NCBI GenBank assembly: GCA_907163075.1
Contig: CAJQTY010000001.1
Span: forward strand, 3,394,580 to 3,458,579
Source: an uncultured Rhodocyclaceae bacterium
Lineage (GTDB): Bacteria; Pseudomonadota; Gammaproteobacteria; Burkholderiales; Rhodocyclaceae
Length of the DNA stretch: 64,000 nt
Direction: 5' to 3'
The translations under genes and the position numbers were made by a program. Under the pieces are notes generated by a model. The model was not told the DNA's origin. It saw only the letters and a list, made by a program, of their open reading frames with translations, and ran no database searches. Shown here piece after piece: positions 51,334 through 60,942 of the stretch. Each line of letters opens with the position of its first letter. The stretch's first letter is position 1.

Positions 51334-53296
51334 ACTGAAGTTCTCCTGATTTTGTAGTCACCCCATAGTGTGGAAGCGCTGATTCCTGCTGGCAAGCGGG
51401 GCTGATCGGCGCTTTATATTTGCTTCTAATTGTAGTCACTAAAATGACTTGTATTTGGGCCAGCAGCGACTATAGCGTAGGCATGCCAGCTAGAAACGGA
51501 ACCGCCCACGTCGTCACCACGACCCGCAAGTATAAGGATCGGGTTTATCGCACGCATCTTTTGCGCCGCAGTTACCGCGAAGGCGGGACCGTCAAGAACG
51601 AGACCTTGGGCAATCTGTCGCACCTGCCCGATGGGTTGGTGGACATCATCCGTCGCTCCTTGCAGGGCGAAACCTTCGTGCCGCTCGGCCAAGCCTTCGA
51701 GATCACGCGTTCGCGTGCGCATGGTCACGTGCAGGCGATTGAGACGGCGATGCAGCGGCTGGGCTTGGCGTCGCTGATCGCGGCCAAACCATGCCGCGAA
51801 CGCGATCTGGTCCTGGCCATGGTCGCTTCGCGTATCGTGGCACCGCAGACCAAACTGGCGACCACCCGCTGGTGGCAGACGACGACCCTGGCCGAGGACT
51901 TCGCCGTCAGCGACGCAAACGAGAGCGAACTGTACGCCGCCATGGACTGGTTGCTGCAGCGCCAGGGCACCATTGAGAAGAAACTCGCGGCACGGCATTT
52001 GAGCACGGGCGGCTTGGTGCTCTACGACCTCTCGTCGAGCTACTTTGAGGGAACGACCTGTCCGCTGGCCAAGCGCGGTTACAGCCGCGACGGCAAGCAC
52101 GGCATGCTGCAGGTTAATTATGGCTTGCTGACCAACGCTCGGGGGTGCCCGGTCGCGGTTTCGGTCCATGAGGGTAACACCTCAGACAGTACGACCTTCC
52201 TGCCGGAGGTGCAGCGTCTGCGCACTGATTTCGGCATCGAGCGTATGGTAATGGTCGGTGACCGGGGGATGATCGCGCAAAAGGCCATTGACGAGATGCG
52301 CGATATGGAGGGTGTCAGCTGGATCACGGCACTCAGAAGCGTTTCGATCCGCGCCCTGATCGAGCAGGGACAGTTTCAGCTCGACTTGTTTGACGAGCGC
52401 AATCTACTCGAACTGAGTTCCCCGGACTATCCGGGCGAACGCTTGATGGCCTGCCGCAATCCGCCGTTGGCCACGTTGCGTGCGATCAAGCGGGAAGAGT
52501 TGCTGGGCGCAACCGAGAAGAGCCTTGAGAAGATCAAGGCCTGCGTGGCGGCCACCAAGCTCGTCGGCAAAGAGAAGATCGGCGTACGTGTCGGCAAGGT
52601 CGTCAATCAGTACAAAGTCGCCAAGCATTTCGAACTCGAGATCGGCGAGGCGTCATTCTCATTCCGGCGCAAGGCCGACAGCATCGCCGCTGAAGCGGTG
52701 CTGGATGGCATCTACATCATTCGAACCTCGGTGCCCGCCAACGCCATGGAAGCGGCGGACTGCGTACGCAACTACAAGTTGCTCGCCAACGTCGAGCGCG
52801 CTTTCCGCTCGCTCAAGACGGTCGATCTCAAGGTTCGCCCGATTCATCATCGCCTGCCTGACCGGGTGCGTTCGCACATCTTCCTGTGCATGCTGGCGTA
52901 CTACATCGAGTGGCACATGCGCGAAGCCTGGCGGGAGCTGATGTTCGCCGATCCGGATCAGGAGGCCAAGGCGATCCGCGATCCAGTGGCACCCGCTGTC
53001 CGCTCCGACGCCGCTTTGAAAAAGGCCACCCGCCATATCCTCGATGACGACTCGCCGGCGCACAGCTTTGCCACCTTGATGGCCGAATTGGCCACCATCG
53101 TGCGCAATACCTGTCGCACGCCGCAAAGCACTGAAACCGCGCCAACCTTCGACCTGCTGACAACACCCACCGCAAAGCAACAACACGCCCTCCAACTCGT
53201 GCGGCAAATCTCCGTGTAGTCAGAACACGGAACTCATCTCTCAAGCCAATCGCTTGAGCAGCAGGCGAAAGTCGACTATCCGCCGAAAGAACTTCA
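51334..53296 (+). mobile_element. IS1634-family insertion sequence inside the IS3 orfB
   Basis: About 1.96 kb. Direct repeat GATTAA at 51328-51333 and 53297-53302. Short terminal inverted repeat TGAAGTTCT at 51336 and, reversed, at 53296. One transposase gene. Its insertion separates the conserved SYDNAL motif from the C-terminus of the IS3 integrase. Confidence 0.82.
51483..53219 (+). CDS. IS1634-family transposase
   Basis: 578-residue DDE transposase. ATG at 51483 gives MPARNGTAHVVTTTRKYKDR, then LLRRSYREGGTVKNETLGNLSHLP, SRAHGHVQAIETAMQRLGL and MVASRIVAPQTKLATTRWW. Catalytic parts: LVLYDLSSSYFEGTTCPLAK, MVMVGDRGMIAQKAIDEM and NVERAFRSLKTVDLKVRPIHHRL. Full family length with no break. A start at 51420 would add 21 residues outside the conserved region. 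Confidence 0.92.
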   Translation: MPARNGTAHVVTTTRKYKDRVYRTHLLRRSYREGGTVKNETLGNLSHLPDGLVDIIRRSLQGETFVPLGQAFEITRSRAHGHVQAIETAMQRLGLASLIAAKPCRERDLVLAMVASRIVAPQTKLATTRWWQTTTLAEDFAVSDANESELYAAMDWLLQRQGTIEKKLAARHLSTGGLVLYDLSSSYFEGTTCPLAKRGYSRDGKHGMLQVNYGLLTNARGCPVAVSVHEGNTSDSTTFLPEVQRLRTDFGIERMVMVGDRGMIAQKAIDEMRDMEGVSWITALRSVSIRALIEQGQFQLDLFDERNLLELSSPDYPGERLMACRNPPLATLRAIKREELLGATEKSLEKIKACVAATKLVGKEKIGVRVGKVVNQYKVAKHFELEIGEASFSFRRKADSIAAEAVLDGIYIIRTSVPANAMEAADCVRNYKLLANVERAFRSLKTVDLKVRPIHHRLPDRVRSHIFLCMLAYYIEWHMREAWRELMFADPDQEAKAIRDPVAPAVRSDAALKKATRHILDDDSPAHSFATLMAELATIVRNTCRTPQSTETAPTFDLLTTPTAKQQHALQLVRQISV

Positions 53297-53557
53297 GATT
53301 AATGGTTTGTACTAGGCAGAGATGATCCATCGGTGCGCACCCTGGAAAACCAAAGAATCCGTGGAGCTGGTGACTCTGGAATGGGTGTCCTGGTTTAACC
53401 ATCACAGGCTGCTTGAACCGATCGGCTATATCCCGCCCGCAGAAGGTGAGGCAAACTACTACAGGCAACTTGCCAGTCAGGCCGCCATCGCAGCCTGACT
53501 TAAACCAACCGGCCTCCACGGAACCCAGGGCGATTCATGATGTAGCAATTACAAATT

Positions 53558-55069
53558 CTACGAACGTGGTTCATTCACTTCGACAACGCGCTTTAGCGGC
53601 AGCCACTTAACAAGGCACTCAAGGTCGAGGCTTTCTTCCACCGCGTCGGCCAGTCGGTTGAGGTCGCGCTCGCGGCGTTCGTTGGGATCGAAGAGGCTGG
53701 TTGACTTGTGCCCGGCCCATTCAAGCAGGGATGAAAGGGCTTCGGGCGTATCGAACAGCCCGTGGCAGTACGTCGCCAGAATCTGGTTGTCTTCGGAAAT
53801 GGCGCCTTCGGGCGCTCCGCCGAGCCGAGTCGATGCGCGGTTCAGTGCCGACCCGTGCGTCACGCCCATGTGGATGCGATAGCCGGCAATCGGCGGTGCA
53901 CCCGGCAACGTCAACTCACCTCTTACATTCTCCAGGGTCTTTTCACCTTCCAGCGTCGTTTCGTAGTCGAGCAGGCCGAATCCCGGCGCGCTGCCTGGCT
54001 TGCCTTCCAGTCCAAGTGGGTCGTGCAGCTGCGTTCCAAGCATCTGCAGGCCGCCACAGATGCCGATCAGCTTGCCCCCGTAGCGCAGATGGCGGCGAAT
54101 GGTGTCTTCCCAGCCCATGCGACGCAGCCAATTGAGGTCGCCTTGCACCGCCTTCGATCCGGCCAGGATGATCAGATCGCAAGGCGGCGGCGTATCGTGC
54201 GGGCCAACAATCGTGAAATCGACGTCGGGATGAAAGCGCAGCGGGTCGAGGTCGTTGTGATTCGAGATGCGCGGGTAGGCTGGTGCGATGACTCTCAGCT
54301 TGGTGTCACCCTTGGCCTCCTTGGTGCGCGGCAGGGCATCTTCAGCGTCGAGGTACAGGCCGTGTAGGTAGGGCAGCACCCCGAGAACCGGCTTGCCGGT
54401 GCGGTCTTCCAGCCAGCGCAGGCCAGGTTCGAGCAGCGAGATGTCGCCGCGAAAACGATTGATGACGAAGCCTTTTACACGCGCCTGTTCCGAAGGGGAG
54501 AGCAGGTCGAGCGTACCGACTAGATGCGCGAACACACCGCCTCGATCGATATCGGCGATCAGGATCACCGGGCAATCGACCACTTCAGCAAAGCCCATGT
54601 TGGCGATATCGCGCGCGCGTAAGTTGATTTCGGCCGGGCTGCCGGCGCCTTCCACCACCACGCAATCGTAGGCCGCGCACAGGCGGTCCCAGGATTCAAG
54701 CACGGCTTTCATCGCACGCGGCTTGTACTCGTGGTAATCGCGGGCGTTGAGGTCGTTCATCGCCTTGCCGTGGATGATGACCTGGGCGCGCTTGTCGGTG
54801 GAGGGCTTGAGCAGGATGGGGTTGAAGTCGATGTGCGCCGGAACGCCGGCGGCCAGTGCTTGTAGCGCCTGCGCCCGGCCGATTTCGCCACCGTCGATGG
54901 TCACCGCCGAATTGAGCGCCATGTTTTGCGGTTTGAACGGGGCGACACGTACGCCACGGCGGGCCAGTACCCGGCACAAGGCGGCGACGAGAATGGTTTT
55001 TCCGGCATCCGAGGTGCAGCCCTGAACCATCAGGCTGGGCGTTGCGTTGGGGGGGTTGGGGGTATTCAT
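53558..55069 (-). CDS. cbiP: Cobyric acid synthase
   Basis: 503-residue CbiP/CobQ, which amidates carboxylates b, d, e and g of adenosylcobyrinic acid diamide with glutamine and ATP. The N-terminal dethiobiotin-synthetase-like domain has [41 protein letters not shown] and [15 protein letters not shown]. The C-terminal glutaminase domain has [14 protein letters not shown] (nucleophile Cys) and YCHGLFDT (His). It lies 40 bases after cobA and is the last intact gene before the IS nest. Confidence 0.95.
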   Translation of the reverse strand: MNTPNPPNATPSLMVQGCTSDAGKTILVAALCRVLARRGVRVAPFKPQNMALNSAVTIDGGEIGRAQALQALAAGVPAHIDFNPILLKPSTDKRAQVIIHGKAMNDLNARDYHEYKPRAMKAVLESWDRLCAAYDCVVVEGAGSPAEINLRARDIANMGFAEVVDCPVILIADIDRGGVFAHLVGTLDLLSPSEQARVKGFVINRFRGDISLLEPGLRWLEDRTGKPVLGVLPYLHGLYLDAEDALPRTKEAKGDTKLRVIAPAYPRISNHNDLDPLRFHPDVDFTIVGPHDTPPPCDLIILAGSKAVQGDLNWLRRMGWEDTIRRHLRYGGKLIGICGGLQMLGTQLHDPLGLEGKPGSAPGFGLLDYETTLEGEKTLENVRGELTLPGAPPIAGYRIHMGVTHGSALNRASTRLGGAPEGAISEDNQILATYCHGLFDTPEALSSLLEWAGHKSTSLFDPNERRERDLNRLADAVEESLDLECLVKWLPLKRVVEVNEPRS

Positions 55070-55109
55070 CTCTAGTTCCGATTTGCTTTCGAAAAACGCT
55101 CCGGCTTCG

Positions 55110-55895
55110 TCATGCGGCTCTCAAGGCAGGCGATACACCCACCCCAGCCAGCCTCAACACACTACCGATAACGACCAACGCTGGCGGCCGGATTCTCTCT
55201 GTGCGACCGGTAACCGCCAGTTCAGCCAGCGTTGTCACGACGAAGCGTTCGTCAGGCAGTGTCGCCTTGTAAACGAAGGCGGCTGGAGTATCACCGGACA
55301 ATCCGTGCTTCATCAGTTCGCTTGAAATAATGCCAAGTCCGGTTATCCCCATGTAGAAGACGAGCGTCTGTCCCGCACGCGCAAGGGCAGGCCAATCGAG
55401 ATCGACGCTGTGATCCTTGAGATGGCCCGTCACAAACACACAACTCTGAGCGTGCTCACGATGCGTCAGAGGGAACCCGCAACTGGCGGCGGCACCTAAA
55501 GCGGCCGTAATGCCTGGGACGATGCTTACGAATATACCTGCGGCCTGCAGAACTTCCATCTCTTCGCCGCCGCGACCGAAAACAAAGGGGTCCCCGCCTT
55601 TTAAGCGGACGACCTGTTTACCGGATAGTGCCAGCCGTAACAGCAGCTGGCTGATTTCTTCCTGCGGCAAGGTATGGTGACCCGCCTTCTTCCCGACGTA
55701 GATACGCTCTGCACTCGGCGGGATGAGGTCGAGAATCTGAATTCCGACCAGATTGTCGTAAACTACGACCTCGGCTGACTCGAGCAGACGCAAAGCCTTC
55801 AAGGTAATCAGTTCTGGATCCCCCGGCCCTGCGCCGACGAGCGCCACACTACCCTTGTTCCCGGATCGACCTGTATTCACGCTTTTTCCTTCCAC
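55110..55895 (-). CDS. cobA: Uroporphyrinogen-III C-methyltransferase
   Basis: SAM-dependent enzyme making precorrin-2 from uroporphyrinogen III, the entry to corrin and siroheme. 261 residues: [73 protein letters not shown] and [10 protein letters not shown], all standard. No fused siroheme-synthase (CysG N-terminal) domain. It is 95 bases downstream of cbiA and 40 bases upstream of cbiP on the same strand. Confidence 0.95.
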   Translation of the reverse strand: MEGKSVNTGRSGNKGSVALVGAGPGDPELITLKALRLLESAEVVVYDNLVGIQILDLIPPSAERIYVGKKAGHHTLPQEEISQLLLRLALSGKQVVRLKGGDPFVFGRGGEEMEVLQAAGIFVSIVPGITAALGAAASCGFPLTHREHAQSCVFVTGHLKDHSVDLDWPALARAGQTLVFYMGITGLGIISSELMKHGLSGDTPAAFVYKATLPDERFVVTTLAELAVTGRTERIRPPALVVIGSVLRLAGVGVSPALRAA

Positions 55896-55990
55896 TTCAA
55901 AATATGTTCAAAACCAGAAACGGTACGCGAGCCCATGCAACACCCGCGTTCCGTCATTTTTCACTCCACTCCTTTTCCATCGGCTCGTAT

Positions 55991-57280
55991 TCATGGCAGA
56001 AAGAGGCCGACAGCCGCCGCCGGATTGTACGGAAAGTAAAAGTGGAGGTAGGACGCCGTAAGTCTTTGTCTGAGCCAGACCGGCTCGCCACTTTGGCCAT
56101 CGGGACGAGTAGCCTGCGCCGCGGGAAGCAGGTCGGTTTCACATCGGGAATGATGGAAGGTATGGCCACGGAGAGTACCTCCAGCCAGTTCGACCTGCTG
56201 GGAGCCCAGCGCAGCGAGGCGTTTACCCATGACTGTTCTTCCTGGCAGCAACGCCCCCATCGTGTGCGACTGCCCGTCCAGATCGATCAGCGTGTCGAAT
56301 AAAGCCATCATTCCACCGCACTCGGCCAACAGCGCCTTTTCGGCTTCAACGTGTGTTTTCAATTGCGTCCACAACGCAGAACACGCGGATAGCCTCTCGG
56401 CATGAAGCTCGGGATAGCCGCCCGGTAGCCAGACTGCATTGCAATCCGGCAAGGCGTCGCCAGCCAAGGGCGAGAAGAAGCACAGACGTGCCCCCATGGC
56501 TTCGAGCAACTCGAGATTGGCCGGATAGATGAAGCAGAATGCAGCGTCACGCGCGATAGCGATCGTAGAACCGGCAAGTGCGTCGGGTAGCGGCGCCTGC
56601 GCCGGGGCATCAAAGTCAATCGCTGGCGGCAACTCCGCGAGCGGCGTGCTGGCGAGCGCATCCGCGAGAACGTCGATACGCTGCATGAGATCATCGATTT
56701 CGCTTGCGGGCAGCAGACCCAGATGCCGTTCTGGAAGTGCCGCAGCGGCATGTCGCTCAAGCGCACCGAACCAACGGATATCGGCAGGCAAGGCCGCGTG
56801 CAGCATCTCGGCATGGCGGGCACTACCAACGCGATTGGCAAATACGCCATGAAAAGGAAGTCCCGGCCGAAAGTTTGCCAGTCCGAACGCAACTGCAGCA
56901 AAAGTCTGCGCCATCGCCCGGGCATCAATGATGGCAAGAACCGGCAAACCAAAGCGCTCGGCGATGTCAGCGCTGCTCGGCAGACCGTCAAACAGGCCCA
57001 TGACGCCTTCAATCAGGATTAGGTCCGCCTCTCGTGCCGCCGCTGCGAAGCGGGCGCGAATATCGTCTTCACCGCAAATCCACATATCAACGTTGTCGCA
57101 GGGCGTACCGCTGGCCATGGCGTGGATCTTCGGGTCCAAGAAATCAGGCCCGCACTTGAACACCCGCACACGGCGGCCGCTGCGCGCGTGAAACCTCGCC
57201 AGTGCCGCGGTGATGCTGGTTTTTCCTCCACCCGATGCGGGCGCAGCAATCAATAGGGCAGGACAACTTACGCGGTCCAT
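55991..57280 (-). CDS. cbiA: Cobyrinic acid a,c-diamide synthase
   Basis: 429-residue CbiA/CobB type amidotransferase. N-terminal ATPase: LLIAAPASGGGKTSITAALARFHARSGRRVRVFKCGPDFLDPKIH and LILIEGVMGLFDG. C-terminal glutaminase: AVWLPGGYPELHAERLS and ALLAECGGMMALFDTLID (nucleophile Cys). Near the C-terminus, YLHFYFPYNPAAA replaces the usual TYLHLHF ending. Begins 1 base after the cobO stop region. The choice between hydrogenobyrinate (CobB) and cobyrinate (CbiA) substrate follows from CbiD/CbiG upstream, i.e. cobyrinate. Confidence 0.94.
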   Translation of the reverse strand: MDRVSCPALLIAAPASGGGKTSITAALARFHARSGRRVRVFKCGPDFLDPKIHAMASGTPCDNVDMWICGEDDIRARFAAAAREADLILIEGVMGLFDGLPSSADIAERFGLPVLAIIDARAMAQTFAAVAFGLANFRPGLPFHGVFANRVGSARHAEMLHAALPADIRWFGALERHAAAALPERHLGLLPASEIDDLMQRIDVLADALASTPLAELPPAIDFDAPAQAPLPDALAGSTIAIARDAAFCFIYPANLELLEAMGARLCFFSPLAGDALPDCNAVWLPGGYPELHAERLSACSALWTQLKTHVEAEKALLAECGGMMALFDTLIDLDGQSHTMGALLPGRTVMGKRLAALGSQQVELAGGTLRGHTFHHSRCETDLLPAAQATRPDGQSGEPVWLRQRLTASYLHFYFPYNPAAAVGLFLP

Positions 57281-57281
57281 T

Positions 57282-57887
57282 TCAGAACTCGATCCCCGGC
57301 ATCGCCGCGACGCCTTCTTTATAGGCGTGCTTGATCATCGACACGTCACTGACGGTGTCTGCGGCTTCAATTAGAGCGGGTGGCGCGGCACGCCCGGTGA
57401 TCACCACATGTTGCATCAAAGGCCGGGACCGCAAATCAGTAAGGACTGCATCGAGTTCAAGCCATCCATACTTGAATGCGTAGGTCAGCTCATCCAGAAC
57501 CAACAAGCCAATTCCTGGATCAGCAAGATATCGTTGTGCTTGTTTCCAAGCCTCACGTGCTGCAATGGCGTCGCGCTCTTTATCCTGTGTTTCCCAGGTG
57601 AATCCCTGGCCCATTACATGCCACTCGACATTCGCGCAAAGGCGGAAAAATCCTTCCTCACCGGTGTCTGAGCGGCTTTTGACGAACTGGATAACCGCCA
57701 CCTTGAGACCATGCCCGAGAGCACGCGCCACCACTCCGAACGCCGCGGACGATTTGCCCTTGCCATTCCCCGTGTTGACCACTATCACTCCGCGCCTAAT
57801 CTGTGCGGCCTCGATGTGTTCATCGATGACCGCTTTCTTATGCAGCATGCGTAGAACATGACGTTCATCAGCACTATTCGGATTCAT
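57282..57887 (-). CDS. cobO: Cob(I)yrinic acid a,c-diamide adenosyltransferase (CobO/BtuR type)
   Basis: 201-residue ATP:corrinoid adenosyltransferase. P-loop GNGKGKSSAAFGVVARALGHG; FVKSRSDTGEEGFF; WHVMGQGFTWETQDKERD; LLVLDELTYAFKYGWL; VVITGRAAPPALIEAADTVSDV. The start overlaps the cbiH stop (ATGA), and cbiA follows at once. Provides the adenosyl ligand of the cofactor. Confidence 0.95.
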   Translation of the reverse strand: MNPNSADERHVLRMLHKKAVIDEHIEAAQIRRGVIVVNTGNGKGKSSAAFGVVARALGHGLKVAVIQFVKSRSDTGEEGFFRLCANVEWHVMGQGFTWETQDKERDAIAAREAWKQAQRYLADPGIGLLVLDELTYAFKYGWLELDAVLTDLRSRPLMQHVVITGRAAPPALIEAADTVSDVSMIKHAYKEGVAAMPGIEF

Positions 57888-58861
57888 GCTTCGATGGCCT
57901 CCTCGTCGCCCGCCTCGATCACCAGCGGTTCGCTCAACACGGCGGCGATATAATCTTCGGGCAACCGATACTGCCTGGCCAACTCAGCGGCGCTCTTACC
58001 GCTGGCATGAATGGCGGCCAGCCAGCCGTTAAGCCCGGTCGACAACGACTTTCCGGCCGTCTCGCCCTCGCGCGCGCCACTGCGGCCCATCTCGACATCG
58101 TATTTGTTGGCATACCCGCGCGGCGTGATCATCAGACCGTGCTTGACGAAGGTGTTGGAATTGCCGATCAGCACCGTCGTCAGCATGCCGATGTCAGCCT
58201 CGCCCATCTTCTCCAGCGTGGTGAATTCGATGCGCTGTTTCGGGCGATACGCCGACTTGACGATGGCCACCGGCGTTTGCGGATCGCGGTGACGCAGGAA
58301 GAGGCGCTGCGCCTCCTCGATCTGGCGCGTGCGGCGGCCGCTTTTCGGGTTGTAGAGCGCCACCACGAAATCGGCATAGGCCACCGCGTCGAGGCGGCGG
58401 GCAATCGTTGGCCACGGCGTCAGCAGGTCGGAGAGCGAGATGGCGCAGAAGTCGTGCGTCAGCGGCGCACCGACCAGCGCCGCGCAGGTATTGAGCGCCG
58501 AGGCGCCGGGAACGATCTCGACCTCAATGCTCGAATCCGGCGTCCAGCCGGCCTGGAACAGCACTTCGAAGGTCGGCCCGGCCATGCCGTAGACGCCGGC
58601 ATCGCCCGAAGACACGATGGCCACCTTCTTGCCCTGCTGGGCTCGCTCATAGGCTTCGATGGCGCGATCCAGTTCTTCGGTCATGGCTTTCTTGATGACT
58701 TCCTTGCCATCGAGCAACTCCTTGACCAGTCGGATGTAGGTGGCGTAGCCGATCACCGTATCGGCTTCGGCAATCGCCGAGCGGGCGCGTGCGGTCAGGC
58801 AATCGTGGCTACCCGGGCCAAGGCCGACGAGCATGATCTTTCCGTGTTTCGGTGCGGTCAT
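57884..58861 (-). CDS. cbiH: Precorrin-3/cobalt-factor III C17-methyltransferase
   Basis: 325-residue SAM methyltransferase of the CobJ/CbiH family performing ring contraction and C17 methylation. IMLVGLGPGSHDCLTARARSAIAEADTVIGYATYI, VAIVSSGDAGVYGMAG, VEIVPGASALNTCAALVGAPLTHDFCAISLSDLLTPW, VALYNPKSGRRTRQI are diagnostic. About 75 extra residues follow the methyltransferase core (from around residue 250), a C-terminal extension not needed by the minimal enzyme. The start overlaps the next upstream gene (ATGA). Confidence 0.94.
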   Translation of the reverse strand: MTAPKHGKIMLVGLGPGSHDCLTARARSAIAEADTVIGYATYIRLVKELLDGKEVIKKAMTEELDRAIEAYERAQQGKKVAIVSSGDAGVYGMAGPTFEVLFQAGWTPDSSIEVEIVPGASALNTCAALVGAPLTHDFCAISLSDLLTPWPTIARRLDAVAYADFVVALYNPKSGRRTRQIEEAQRLFLRHRDPQTPVAIVKSAYRPKQRIEFTTLEKMGEADIGMLTTVLIGNSNTFVKHGLMITPRGYANKYDVEMGRSGAREGETAGKSLSTGLNGWLAAIHASGKSAAELARQYRLPEDYIAAVLSEPLVIEAGDEEAIEA

Positions 58862-59253
58862 TCTGCAATCCTTGCGATGGAGACGGTGGCGTTGCGCCCA
58901 TCCGGGCCGCGCAACTTGTGTTTTTCGAGGAGGAGTCGGGTCTTGTCGGTGCCGCCGACGAGCAGCGCGGCGGCTTCGGAAACCGAGGGTGTGCCGGTAT
59001 GCTGGCGCACCGTTTCCGAGGGGTTGAGCACGTCGACGGCGGCCAATTCGGCGGCCGGGTAGAAACGAATCGTCCAGCCGTGCTTCTCGGCCACCTGGAG
59101 AAGCCCGTATTCATTGGCCTTCAGGTCGATGCTGGCGACGCGGTGCACATCGTCCGATTGCGCGCCACAGGCGGCCAGCGCTTCGGCAATCGCCTGCTCG
59201 ATGGTGGCGGCCGGCGTTCCGCGGTCGCAGCCCAGGCCGAGAGCGAGCTTCAT
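58858..59253 (-). CDS. CobE / CbiG C-terminal-type protein
   Basis: 131-residue protein equal to the C-terminal domain of CbiG, as found alone in CobE: LALGLGCDRGTPAATIEQAIAEALAA, VASIDLKANEYGLLQVAEKHGW, VSEAAALLVGG and KHKLRGPDGRNATVSIARI. It sits between cbiG (ATGA overlap) and cbiH (ATGA overlap), so CbiG is encoded here as two adjacent genes instead of one. Confidence 0.88.
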   Translation of the reverse strand: MKLALGLGCDRGTPAATIEQAIAEALAACGAQSDDVHRVASIDLKANEYGLLQVAEKHGWTIRFYPAAELAAVDVLNPSETVRQHTGTPSVSEAAALLVGGTDKTRLLLEKHKLRGPDGRNATVSIARIAE

Positions 59254-60164
59254 GCCGACGATCCCGGTCGATAGGTCACGCAGCGCCCGGTCAGCTTTGC
59301 TGCAATATCAGCCGACATTTGACGCGGGCTGATCCACAACACGGCGGCGAAGCGGTCGGTGTCGACGTCTTCAAGCCGTTCGAACAGGCTGAGATTGGCA
59401 GGCAGCGGCAGTTGGCGGCCGTTGGCGTGATGGTTCCACCAGTCCGTACGGCCGGCTTCCTGCACCAGGGCCACCGGCTCGTCGTTCACCACGGCGGCGC
59501 TGACATGGACGATTGCCTCGTGACTGGCCTCAATGACCCAGCCCAGTTCGCGACCGAGCAGGTCAACGGCCAAGGTCTGGCGAACGTCGGAAGCCGTGGT
59601 CAGCACCGGGATCGCGCCCAGTGCTGTCGCCAGCTGCCCGGCCAGCGCGTTGGCGCCGCCAAGGTGGCCGGAGAGCATGGGGATGACGAACTCCCCGGCT
59701 TTGTCAAGGACGATCACCGCCGGGTCGACGTTCTTGGATTTCAGGTGCGGGGCGATCAGGCGAACCATGGCGCCGAGCGAAACAATGGCGATGATGGCGT
59801 CGAAGGCGGCGAACAGCACCGGAATCTGGTCGCCGGTTTTGCCGCTGTAGCAGGTAGCGTAATCGGGCGCGGTAGCCTCCGCTTCGGCACGAAACTTTTC
59901 CGGCGCAAAGAGCTGCGCGCCGGGCAACGCGGCGACGACGCGTCCGCCGAGCGCGATGCCATGGCGGGTAATGGCGACGACGGCGATTTTCTGCGACGGG
60001 CTTACCGGCGCTTTCGTTAGCGCCGCCGTCGCCTGCATACGCGCTGCACGAAGCGACGCGACGAGGCCCGGAACGGGCTTGGCTGGCGCGTTCTGTTCCG
60101 TGCTAGCGGTTGGCTCGGCGAGCGGCACCGCCGCTTCGCGGATGCTTTTCAGGCGGTCACACAT
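59250..60164 (-). CDS. cbiG: Cobalt-precorrin-5A hydrolase, N-terminal and central domains
   Basis: 304-residue CbiG, opening the delta-lactone and releasing acetaldehyde in the anaerobic corrin pathway. Conserved part begins near residue 58 (KIAVVAITRHGIALGGRVVAALPGAQLFAPEKF), with IVSLGAMVRLIAPHL and VIPMLSGHLGGANALAGQLA. The preceding 57 residues are an Ala/Pro-rich extension; the start at 60164 overlaps the cbiL stop by 8 bases, which favours it, though a later ATG (60038) is possible. The usual C-terminal domain is the separate downstream gene. Confidence 0.92.
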   Translation of the reverse strand: MCDRLKSIREAAVPLAEPTASTEQNAPAKPVPGLVASLRAARMQATAALTKAPVSPSQKIAVVAITRHGIALGGRVVAALPGAQLFAPEKFRAEAEATAPDYATCYSGKTGDQIPVLFAAFDAIIAIVSLGAMVRLIAPHLKSKNVDPAVIVLDKAGEFVIPMLSGHLGGANALAGQLATALGAIPVLTTASDVRQTLAVDLLGRELGWVIEASHEAIVHVSAAVVNDEPVALVQEAGRTDWWNHHANGRQLPLPANLSLFERLEDVDTDRFAAVLWISPRQMSADIAAKLTGRCVTYRPGSSA

Positions 60165-60942
60165 GCACGCTTGCGTCCAGGGCGTCCTTGCGCTGGCGGC
60201 AACCGCGCCGCAGTTCGCCGCGTTCGCGCTTGGGGTTCTGCACCAGCATCAGCGACAGGTAATTGACCTTCTCGCCCTTCAGGCTCGCCACGTCGCGCAC
60301 GATACGTTCGTCGGGCGAACCGACTTTTTCGATAAAGCAGCTGGTGGCCAGCAGGCCACGCCGTTCGAGCAGTTCGATCACCTCATCCATCAGCGGTTTG
60401 ACCTTGAGCAGAACCAGCGTATCGAACTCGTCGAGCAGATGATCGATAACGCCCACACCGTACGCGGCCGGAATGATGGCCAGCGTTTCGTCTTCTTCGG
60501 CCAGACTCATCTCGGCGCTGGCGGCGGCGGCAGCAAACGAAGAGACGCCAGGGATGGTCTCGACCTCAATCTCCGGCACCAGCTCGCGCACGACGCGAGC
60601 GAGGTGGCCGAAGGTGGCAAAGGTGGAGGCATCGCCCTCGACCAGGAAGACCAGATCGCGCCCTTCGGCGAGTAGTTCGACGGTACGCGCCGCCGCGTTG
60701 GCCCAGGCTTTGAGCAGGATTTCCGCATCCCGCGTCATCGGGAAGACGAGCTCTTCGGCATCGGCCGGCACGGCCAGCCCGCCACGTTCGACGATGGACA
60801 GGGCATAGGACGATTCCTCGGCCTTTTTCACCGGGTACAGCCAGCGCGCACCGGATTGCAGCACGGCCCAGCTGCGCCGGGTAATCAGTTCAGGGTCGCC
60901 GGGGCCGAGCGAGGCGCCGATCAGTTTTCCGTAACGAGTCAT
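60157..60942 (-). CDS. cbiL: Precorrin-2/cobalt-factor II C20-methyltransferase
   Basis: 261-residue SAM methyltransferase (CobI/CbiL). [97 protein letters not shown] and LLKVKPLMDEVIELL are typical. The start overlaps the cbiET stop (ATGA). Second methylation step of the macrocycle. Confidence 0.95.
   Translation of the reverse strand: MTRYGKLIGASLGPGDPELITRRSWAVLQSGARWLYPVKKAEESSYALSIVERGGLAVPADAEELVFPMTRDAEILLKAWANAAARTVELLAEGRDLVFLVEGDASTFATFGHLARVVRELVPEIEVETIPGVSSFAAAAASAEMSLAEEDETLAIIPAAYGVGVIDHLLDEFDTLVLLKVKPLMDEVIELLERRGLLATSCFIEKVGSPDERIVRDVASLKGEKVNYLSLMLVQNPKRERGELRRGCRQRKDALDASVHV

Larger units (their letters stand above)
49764..53498 (+). pseudogene. IS3-family OrfB integrase, in three pieces
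   Basis: Piece 1 (to 49863) reads FVDEHLDAFGVEPICRQLQT and then YRRHVA. Piece 2 (50723-51333) holds the integrase core: YGADKVWRQLNREGI, VWVSDFTYVSTWQGWLYVAFVIDVFARRIVGW, HHSDRGSQYVSIRYSERL, GSKGDSYDNAL. Piece 3 (53303-53498) holds the C-terminus: WKTKESVELVTLEWVSWFNH and then RLLEPIGYIPPAEGEANYYR. An additional TAG at 53313-53315 replaces an expected Lys codon. Joining the pieces at the target duplications restores a collinear IS3 OrfB. Confidence 0.88.
49392..53537 (+). mobile_element. IS3-family element split by two later insertions
   Basis: Terminal repeats are TGAATCGCCCCGGGTTTGAT at 49392 and, reversed, TGAATCGCCCTGGGTTCCGT ending at 53537. A 3-bp direct repeat TGA flanks it (49389-49391, 53538-53540). 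Own sequence is 49392-49863, 50723-51333 and 53303-53537, about 1.3 kb, with orfA and a broken orfB. An IS5-type element (49864-50719) and an IS1634-type element (51334-53296) have landed in orfB. The stack sits between cbiP and cobD. Confidence 0.88.
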
